Position numbers and translations under genes: made by a program. The notes below the pieces were generated by a model that did not search any database, was not told the DNA's origin, and saw only the letters and a list, made by a program, of their open reading frames with translations. From the NCBI GenBank assembly GCA_051010015.1, contig JBPCVZ010000408.1, positions 1 to 18,757 on the forward strand: DNA of 18,757 nt. Reading direction: 5' to 3'. The stretch comes from CAJQQK01 sp051010015 (GTDB lineage Bacteria; Pseudomonadota; Alphaproteobacteria; Rhizobiales; Hyphomicrobiaceae). The stretch's first letter is position 1. The number at the start of each line of letters is the position of its first letter. Below, piece by piece: positions 13,861 to 18,757 of this stretch.

Positions 13861-13878
13861 TTCGGCTTTGTTGCCGAA
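13861..13878. other. Inverted repeat in the divergent MipA/MBL intergenic region
   Basis: TTCGGC (13861-13866) and GCCGAA (13873-13878) form a perfect six-base inverted repeat around TTTGTT. It lies in the 276-base gap between the divergent outer-membrane protein and MBL-fold genes, where an operator serving either gene would be expected. No T-run typical of a terminator follows directly, and no clear -35/-10 pair was found nearby. Confidence 0.3.
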
Positions 13879-14005
13879 TTGACCCTTCTTTTGCGAAGTC
13901 GATCGAGGAACGTACCCGAAGTCGCCTTGGATCACTCCTGGGATTGTGTTTGCAACGCGAACCGACTGAAATGATGCGGAAATATCGAATCAGTTGGAGA
14001 GCGGT

Positions 14006-14881
14006 ATGCCTGGCATGAATATCGGAGCGTTTGCGATCACCCGAGTGCCCGAAATGGAATATCCAATGGCACCGGCGACGTCCTTTTTCCCGGACCTCAC
14101 GGCGGACATGCTGGCCGAGGTGCGCCGCATCGTGCCGCCCGGCCACCTCACCGACGATGACAAGATCATCCTCAGCTTTCACTCCTACATCCTGCAAACA
14201 GGTCGATACAACATCCTGATCGATACGTGCTGCGGCAATGACAAGCAGCGGCCCTACCGGCCCGCGTTCACGAACTTGTCGGGCAACTACCTCGATACGC
14301 TGGCGGCGGCCGGCCTGCAGCCGGAGGATATCGATTTCGTGATGTGCACGCATCTGCACTGGGATCACGTCGGTTGGAACACGCGGCTCGTCGATGGGCA
14401 ATGGGTGCCGACGTTTCCCAACGCCAAGTACATCATGGCGAAGTGTGAATACGACCACTGGAACGCGATGTACGCGACGGGCCAGGATCATGCCCATCGC
14501 GGTGGCTTCGAAGACAGTGTGCTGCCGATCGTGCGCGCCGAGAGGGCCGTGCTGGTGGCCGATGACCACGAGGTCGACACAGGCATCTGGCTGGAGCCGT
14601 GTCACGGACATTCGCCGGGTCACGTGGTGATCAATCTGCACTCAGGTGACGCACGCGGCGTGCTGACCGGCGATATCATTCACCACCGGCTGCAATTTCG
14701 CTATCCGGACCTGTCGACGTCGGCGGACACGGATATGGAGAAGGCACGCATCAACCGCAAAGCGCTGATCGAAAAGCACGCCGGTGCCGGCACATTCGTT
14801 TGTACCGCACACTTCCATGGGCAATCGGTCGGGCGCATCGAAACCGAGGCCGATCACTTTCGGTTCGATGGTGCCTATTAG
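14006..14881 (+). CDS. MBL-fold metallo-hydrolase
   Basis: A 291-residue metallo-beta-lactamase-fold enzyme. The zinc-binding motif is THLHWDHVGWN (His116, His118, Asp120, His121), followed by GHSPGH with His206, TGD with Asp223, and AHFHG with His269, a full set for a two-metal site. The layout and length resemble the lactonase/AttM-like branch, so it probably hydrolyses a small ester or lactone; the substrate is not known. There is no signal peptide. ATG 14006 is preceded by GGAG at 13996-13999, six bases away; a TTG at 13994 overlaps that ribosome site and is rejected. It converges with the desaturase-family gene, 53 bases apart. Confidence 0.88.
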   Translation: MPGMNIGAFAITRVPEMEYPMAPATSFFPDLTADMLAEVRRIVPPGHLTDDDKIILSFHSYILQTGRYNILIDTCCGNDKQRPYRPAFTNLSGNYLDTLAAAGLQPEDIDFVMCTHLHWDHVGWNTRLVDGQWVPTFPNAKYIMAKCEYDHWNAMYATGQDHAHRGGFEDSVLPIVRAERAVLVADDHEVDTGIWLEPCHGHSPGHVVINLHSGDARGVLTGDIIHHRLQFRYPDLSTSADTDMEKARINRKALIEKHAGAGTFVCTAHFHGQSVGRIETEADHFRFDGAY

Positions 14882-14934
14882 GCAGGACGGCTGAACGCAT
14901 CACGATGTTGTCGAGAACCGATGGGGTGGCGGCG

Positions 14935-15768
14935 CTATTCGGCCGCCTCGACACCTGCCGCCGGGGCGACGGGCTTGCGCACACGCGGCGTCGCCGATGT
15001 CTTGCGCATGTCGGTCTTGACGTGGCTCTCATCGTAGCCGTTGAAGACGGTACCAAGCAGGCCGCGGTTCAGGTCCGACGTGCCGAACACCCAATCCATG
15101 ACGGGGAACGTCAGGTTCATGTTGCGCTCCATCATGATGTTCTGGTTGTGATGCGCGGTGTGATGGCGCCGGATCGTGTTGATGAAAGGCGCGTTGCGCA
15201 CGAACCAGTTGTCTTCGATGTGGCAGCAAAAATGCATGAATTCGTAGATCAGATACATCGACGTCGTGGTGGTGATGAACAGCCAGCCGGTATTGGCTGA
15301 AAACAGGGCGCCGAGGATCAGTGCCGCGGGGATCGACATCAAGGTGAACACGACGAGCGCATAAGGCGGGAAGAACGTGACGCGCCAATCGTGCTGCCCG
15401 GCAAAGCGCATCTCATGCTCGGTAAAAAACTGGTGGTGCATCAAGGTGTGGCGCGAGTAGACCGCGCGGAACAACGGCACTTTGGACGGGCGATGCATCA
15501 CGAAGCGGTGGATCCACCACTCGAAGAAATTGCAGATCAGGAAGGTGACCGGAACCGTCAGCCATTCGAGCGCGGTGATCCCCTGCATGTTGGCGATGTA
15601 GATATAAAGCGCGGCAAAACCGATCGTGTAGATCACCGCAACGTGCAGCCAACCGTTATACCAACCGGTGATCCGTTCCCGGTAGGTCAGGCGATAGCCG
15701 CGCTGGCGTTCGGACATTTTGCTCTCAGGCAGTTCCAGGGCCGGGCTGTTGTCAGTTGCCATCGTCAT
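14935..15768 (-). CDS. Fatty acid hydroxylase / sterol desaturase family membrane protein
   Basis: A 277-residue integral membrane di-iron enzyme candidate. The histidine boxes are HRFVMH (87-92), RHTLMHH (106-112), HFCCH (179-183) and RRHHTAHH (200-207), the pattern of the fatty acid hydroxylase superfamily, which uses O2 to hydroxylate or desaturate lipids. Hydrophobic segments lie at about 38-58, 64-84 and 132-172, consistent with a membrane-embedded hairpin topology. ATG 15768 was chosen because GGAGG lies eight bases upstream; an ATG at 15822 would add 18 residues. The tail after about 255 is basic and Pro/Ala-rich. The substrate cannot be told; sterols, carotenoids or fatty acids are all known for the family. 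Confidence 0.88.
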   Translation of the reverse strand: MTMATDNSPALELPESKMSERQRGYRLTYRERITGWYNGWLHVAVIYTIGFAALYIYIANMQGITALEWLTVPVTFLICNFFEWWIHRFVMHRPSKVPLFRAVYSRHTLMHHQFFTEHEMRFAGQHDWRVTFFPPYALVVFTLMSIPAALILGALFSANTGWLFITTTTSMYLIYEFMHFCCHIEDNWFVRNAPFINTIRRHHTAHHNQNIMMERNMNLTFPVMDWVFGTSDLNRGLLGTVFNGYDESHVKTDMRKTSATPRVRKPVAPAAGVEAAE

Positions 15769-15837
15769 TATCAAGTCCTCCGGTTCCGAGCCGCCGCGCC
15801 TCGTGCCGTCGCAGGCGGCCAATCGAATGCTGCAAGA

Positions 15838-15867
15838 ATACTAAGATCTACGGGCGGGTTCAATCAA
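15838..15867 (-). promoter_or_regulatory. Candidate promoter for the desaturase-family gene
   Basis: Read on the minus strand, TTGATT (15867-15862) and TAGTAT (15843-15838) are separated by 18 bases, a reasonable housekeeping-type match. The gene's ATG at 15768 would have a leader of about 60 bases carrying GGAGG. Confidence 0.35.
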
Positions 15868-15881
15868 ACAAACCATCGATC

Positions 15882-16178
15882 TTAACCACCAAGTGCCGTC
15901 ACCGCGTCTTCGACATCGTCGCTGGTCAGTTGCCATTCGTTGGCGAAGTTGGCCACGATTTCGCGCATGAACGGCTCATGCAGGCGAAGTGCCTTGGCAT
16001 CATCACCGGTGTGATCGGCGAGAATGGCAAGCGCGAGCTGCGCGGAAGCGGGCCCTTCGAAACTCCACTCGAAACCATCGTCGGTGATGGTTTTCAGATC
16101 GAGGCGCTGATCGAGAGGCTCACCGTCGACCGTGACCACGATGCCATCAATGGTGCGATCGCCTGCGTAGGTTTTCAT
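15882..16178 (-). CDS. DUF6166 family protein
   Basis: A 98-residue soluble protein that opens MKTYAGDRTIDGIVVTVDG and continues with DDGFEWSFEGPASAQLALAILADH (33-56) and PFMREIVANFANEW (69-82). I recognise this pattern as the DUF6166 domain, a small uncharacterised bacterial domain. No cysteines or metal motif are present. AGGAG lies about ten bases before ATG 16178. Its promoter appears to share a -10 region with the divergent membrane-protein gene. Function unknown. Confidence 0.8.
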   Translation of the reverse strand: MKTYAGDRTIDGIVVTVDGEPLDQRLDLKTITDDGFEWSFEGPASAQLALAILADHTGDDAKALRLHEPFMREIVANFANEWQLTSDDVEDAVTALGG

Positions 16179-16216
16179 GGCCGTCGTTCTCCTGGGCGGT
16201 GCGGGATATTGCGTCG

Positions 16217-16244
16217 GCTATAGTAGTGGCATAGCATTCGGCAA
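16217..16244. promoter_or_regulatory. Symmetric divergent promoter sharing one CTATAG core
   Basis: The palindrome CTATAG (16218-16223) yields TATAGT on the plus strand (16219-16224) and TATAGC on the minus strand (16222-16217). The minus promoter has a -35, TTGCCG, at 16244-16239, 16 bases away. The plus promoter lacks a clear -35. Transcripts would begin near 16231 (+) and 16212 (-), each giving a leader of about 35 bases to TTG 16267 and ATG 16178. Confidence 0.45.
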
Positions 16245-16266
16245 TGAATCCAGGGAGACGCGCGGA

Positions 16267-16641
16267 TTGGATGGAATTGAACCGAATTGGCCGGCCTTGC
16301 TGGTCTTCCTCGTGGCGTGGCTGATCGGTTGTGTGGGGTTGATCTTTATCAGCGGCAGCCTGCCGGTACGGGCGGCGCCCGAGGCGGTCAAATCCGGTCT
16401 GGGTCCGGCGCTGATCTGGATCAATGTGGCCGTCTTGCTCGGCTTGCTGGTCATGACCTTCGGGTTTGCGATTGCGCAGCTGCGCTGGACCAGCCTGATC
16501 GTCGGTGGCGGGTTCGTGTTCCTGTTCGCACCGTTCATCGTGCAGGACCTGCCGCGCGGATTGAAGGATACCCAGGCCGGGCTGATCACGTTGCTTGCCT
16601 GTTTGCTGGCAGCAGTGGTGCTCGTCTATGGTGCAGGATAA
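16267..16641 (+). CDS. Four-helix membrane protein, hypothetical
   Basis: A 124-residue integral membrane protein with helices at about 10-30, 48-69, 76-94 and 104-121, and only short loops (RAAPEAVKSGLG and QDLPRGLKDTQ). I do not recognise the family. The start is taken as TTG 16267, with AGGGAG at 16252-16257 nine bases upstream and a -10-like TATAGT 42 bases before it. A longer reading from ATG 16177 (154 residues) would overlap head-to-head with the start of the DUF6166 gene and has no Shine-Dalgarno. A 59-residue membrane protein follows after 32 bases, so the two are likely co-transcribed and may interact. Confidence 0.7.
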   Translation: MDGIEPNWPALLVFLVAWLIGCVGLIFISGSLPVRAAPEAVKSGLGPALIWINVAVLLGLLVMTFGFAIAQLRWTSLIVGGGFVFLFAPFIVQDLPRGLKDTQAGLITLLACLLAAVVLVYGAG

Positions 16642-16673
16642 GAAAAGCATGGCGACGATGGAGGTTAGACATC

Positions 16674-16853
16674 ATGCCGGTGCCGATTAAGATCATCTTT
16701 TCACTGGTTGTGCTGGCGGTTGCGATCGCGGGGTATTTCTTCCTCGACTGGTTCGCCGGCGGACAAGGTATTACGCCTTTCCTGTCGCTGTTTCTCGGCG
16801 TGTTTTCGGTCGTCTCGTTTTGGATCTTCCCCGAAGTGATCAACAAGAAATAG
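16674..16853 (+). CDS. 59-residue double-pass membrane protein
   Basis: A very small protein, MPVPIKIIFSLVVLAVAIAG at its start, with two hydrophobic helices (about 5-27 and 34-53) joined by a short loop (FAGGQG) and a charged end, PEVINKK. ATG 16674 has GGAGGT at 16660-16665, eight bases upstream, which makes this start far better than a longer in-frame reading that would run through the preceding gene from 16287. It is not a family I recognise. Its pairing with the four-helix protein suggests a small membrane complex. Confidence 0.75.
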   Translation: MPVPIKIIFSLVVLAVAIAGYFFLDWFAGGQGITPFLSLFLGVFSVVSFWIFPEVINKK

Positions 16854-16902
16854 TCTGCTAACGAACCAGGAATTGCGACAGCCGGGTGTGATGGAGATTG
16901 AA

Positions 16903-17781
16903 ATGGCGCAAGTGCAGGATGTTGATGCCGGTCATTCGATTGCAGAGGTATATGACCGCGACGGGTTCGTGCTTCCGATCGACGTGATGGGCAAGGAAGA
17001 GGCCGAGGCGATCCGCGCCGATCTCGAGGCGGCGGAAGCTGAGCTCGCGGATGATGACAGGCGCCTCGCGGTGCTGCGCGCCTATCCCGACCGGGTCCTG
17101 CCGTCGTTTGACAGGCTGATCCGCAATCCCAAGCTGATCGCGGCGGCATCGCAGGTGCTGGGGCCCGATCTGATGGTGTGGAGCGCCGGGCTGTTCATCA
17201 AGGAGGCGAATTCGCCCAAGATCGTCTCCTGGCATCAGGACCTGACCTACTGGGGGCTCGATGACGCGGAAGAAACGACGTGCTGGTTCGCGCTGTCGCC
17301 GGCGAACGAGGCGAGCGGCTGCATGAAGTTCGTGCCAGGCAGTCACAAGAAGCAACTGGTGGCGCACAAGGATACGTTCGACGAGAACAATCTCCTGACG
17401 CGCGGGCAGGAAATCGCCGTTGACGTCAAAGAGGAAGATGGCGTTGCCGCCGCTCTCGAGACCGGCCAGGCCTCGATGCACCACGGCCATCTGTTTCACG
17501 CCTCCGGGCCCAACACGACCAACGACCGGCGCATTGGCTCGGCCATCCGCTACATCAAGACGTCAATGAAACAGAAGACGGGAGATCGCTCGCTGGTCGC
17601 CCACGTCGCCGGTGAGGACAGGTACGGGCACTTCACCATCGCCGAGCCGCCCAAGGGCCGCCTGCTCGATGAGGATTTCGAGCGGTGCTTCCGCGACCTC
17701 GAAATCAAGCGCCGGGTCCTCTACGAAGGCGTCGAGACTGAAGCCGGTGGCGGCGAGACAGGGCGCAAGACCCTTTACTGA
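16903..17781 (+). CDS. Phytanoyl-CoA dioxygenase (PhyH) family protein
   Basis: A 292-residue Fe(II)/2-oxoglutarate oxygenase candidate. The iron ligands would be His111 and Asp113 in SWHQDLTYWGL, with the distal His199 in HLFHASGPN; Arg210 in NDRRIG is placed to bind 2-oxoglutarate. An aspartate in the HXD motif points to a hydroxylase rather than a halogenase, where it is Gly or Ala. PGSHKK (145-150) is also typical of the PhyH family. The substrate cannot be told. ATG 16903 has GGAG at 16893-16896 six bases upstream; ATG 16891 and TTG 16873 are longer alternatives. It lies 49 bases after the small membrane protein and converges with the next gene. Confidence 0.9.
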   Translation: MAQVQDVDAGHSIAEVYDRDGFVLPIDVMGKEEAEAIRADLEAAEAELADDDRRLAVLRAYPDRVLPSFDRLIRNPKLIAAASQVLGPDLMVWSAGLFIKEANSPKIVSWHQDLTYWGLDDAEETTCWFALSPANEASGCMKFVPGSHKKQLVAHKDTFDENNLLTRGQEIAVDVKEEDGVAAALETGQASMHHGHLFHASGPNTTNDRRIGSAIRYIKTSMKQKTGDRSLVAHVAGEDRYGHFTIAEPPKGRLLDEDFERCFRDLEIKRRVLYEGVETEAGGGETGRKTLY

Positions 17782-17817
17782 TCGGTTTCAGAATCTGTTC
17801 GGATCGTGGTGACGGCG

Positions 17818-18549
17818 TCATTTGCGGGCGAGATAGACGGTTTGCGTGAACGGCGCGTCGCGCATCGGCACCGCGAACGTGACCGGTTCGGCCCAGGCCT
17901 CGGCAAAAACCTCGGCGAGACGGGCGGTGATTTGCGGGTCGGGTTCGTCGTCCGACCACAGCCCGAAGACACCGCCCGGATGAAGATGGGTGGCGAGGCG
18001 GGCAAAGCCTGCGGGCGTGTAGAAGCTGTTGCTGCGTGCATCGAGCAGGGCTTCGGGCGAATGGTCGATGTCGACCAGGATCGCATGGAATTTACGCCCG
18101 GGTCGATCGGCATCGAGGCCCTTGTCCGATGCGGCCAGCGCGAAGAAATCACCTTGTGCCAATGAGCAGCGCGGATCGGACGTCAGCCTCGGCCCCAGCG
18201 GCAGCAGTGCGCTCTCATGCCAATCGATGACCGCCTGCAAAAAGTCGATGACGACGAGCGTGGCCACCCGCGGCTCGTCGAGGACGGCGCCGGCCGTGTA
18301 GCCAAGCCCGAGGCCGCCGACGGCGATGTCGAGTTGGTCGCCGGTACACGCGGCAACGCCCAAGCGGCCAAGCGCGATTTCAGACTCGGTGATGATGCTC
18401 GACATGAGAAACTCGTCGCCGAGTTTGATTTCGAAGACATCGCGCTGGATGCGCGGCTCGTGGCGGCGGCGCAGGGATATGTCGCCGATCGGTGTCGTGC
18501 GATAGTCGAGCTCTTCGAATAGACGGGCCATTGTCGGTTGGGTTTCCAT
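17818..18549 (-). CDS. Spermidine synthase-like SAM-fold protein
   Basis: A 243-residue protein with a Rossmann-type methyltransferase fold. DIAVGGLGLGYTAGAVL (74-90) is the cofactor-binding glycine loop, VVIDFLQAVIDW (99-110) the second strand, QGDFFAL (132-138) the third region, and ILVDIDHSP (157-165) the active-site strand, followed by FYTPAGFARLATHLHPGGVFGLWSDD. This is the pattern of proteins annotated as spermidine synthase-like. The GGLGLG loop in place of the GGGDG loop of true aminopropyltransferases makes polyamine synthesis doubtful; a SAM-dependent methyl transfer is as likely. ATG 18549 is used, with ATG 18531 possible; no good ribosome site is visible. It follows the cut ORF upstream by only 11 bases. 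Confidence 0.8.
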   Translation of the reverse strand: METQPTMARLFEELDYRTTPIGDISLRRRHEPRIQRDVFEIKLGDEFLMSSIITESEIALGRLGVAACTGDQLDIAVGGLGLGYTAGAVLDEPRVATLVVIDFLQAVIDWHESALLPLGPRLTSDPRCSLAQGDFFALAASDKGLDADRPGRKFHAILVDIDHSPEALLDARSNSFYTPAGFARLATHLHPGGVFGLWSDDEPDPQITARLAEVFAEAWAEPVTFAVPMRDAPFTQTVYLARK

Positions 18550-18560
18550 GCGGGAGGCGT

Positions 18561-18757
18561 TTAGAGCGCCGGGCGATAAATATGAACCATTCTGCCGCGC
18601 GGATTTGGTCCGAGATCAAGTGGACCGTCGAAATGCGTAGCGGTGCTACGGATGAGACGGGACGCGCCGAGATCGGGGCAAATCCGCCCGGCCCGCAGGG
18701 TTGCCACACGGCGGCCGCCCAAGAAACACCCACGGGCGTCGAACAGCTTTCCCACCA
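18561..18757 (-). CDS. Possible C-terminus of a gene cut by the window edge
   Basis: An open minus-strand frame enters from the right edge and ends at TAA 18561-18563. It gives about 65 residues, rich in Arg and Gly, ending NPRGRMVHIYRPAL. I do not recognise it. The tight 11-base spacing to the next gene supports it as an operon partner, but an overlapping frame (to 18733) is also open and the codon bias does not clearly choose between them. Confidence 0.35.
   Translation of the reverse strand, partial: VGKLFDARGCFLGGRRVATLRAGRICPDLGASRLIRSTATHFDGPLDLGPNPRGRMVHIYRPAL

Noticed and set aside
13736..14641. A 301-codon minus-strand frame opposite the MBL-fold gene
   Set aside because: The plus strand carries a complete metal-binding motif set; the reverse frame has no domain.
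1..18757. Search by eye for tRNA, rRNA, insertion sequences, attachment sites and CRISPR arrays
   Set aside because: No cloverleaf, transposase-like protein, terminal repeats or regularly spaced repeats were found. The only exact tandem repeat of note is the 12-base pair at 7904-7927.

Overview
The window looks like high-GC alphaproteobacterial chromosome, possibly of Rhodospirillales type. That placement is an inference from the gene set (an IscR-led SUF operon with two cysteine desulfurases, a RhlE-type helicase, and small proteins of apparently alphaproteobacterial type), not from a marker gene. Both window edges cut genes or end next to them.

Positions 1-671 hold an alpha/beta hydrolase on the minus strand. 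It is divergent from a long SUF iron-sulfur cluster assembly operon at 960-9708 (+): iscR regulator, type I (IscS/NifS-like) cysteine desulfurase, sufB, four small unrecognised genes (4171-5796), sufC, sufD, sufS (type II desulfurase) and sufT (MIP18/DUF59). A hairpin at 9712-9735 probably ends this transcript. An extended -10 promoter then drives sufA (A-type carrier, 9869-10258), followed closely by a DUF924 gene. In this scheme the two desulfurases supply persulfide sulfur, SufBC2D builds the cluster, SufA and SufT help deliver it, and IscR senses cluster status. No sufE or sufU is present in the window.

Two regulatory signals stand out. A near-consensus type 1 IscR site (GACT-N5-AGTC, 799-811) overlaps a -35 element upstream of iscR. 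An ICE-like palindrome of the kind bound by the iron/heme regulator Irr (2499-2515) lies in the 3' end of the first desulfurase gene, just upstream of sufB, where it forces rare TTA codons. Together they suggest cluster-dependent control of the operon front plus separate iron control of sufB onward.

Downstream of SUF the window holds unrelated housekeeping and accessory genes: a DEAD-box RNA helicase with a long basic tail (-), a MipA/OmpV outer-membrane protein (-), an MBL-fold hydrolase (+), a fatty acid hydroxylase/sterol desaturase family protein (-), a DUF6166 protein (-) divergent from a four-helix membrane protein and a 59-residue membrane protein (+), a phytanoyl-CoA dioxygenase family protein (+), a spermidine synthase-like methyltransferase-fold protein (-), and a cut ORF at the right edge.

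The most novel element is the four-gene block inserted between sufB and sufC: an acidic soluble protein, two double-pass membrane proteins and a 70-residue helical protein with a near-perfect Shine-Dalgarno. No rRNA, tRNA, insertion sequence or CRISPR array was seen.
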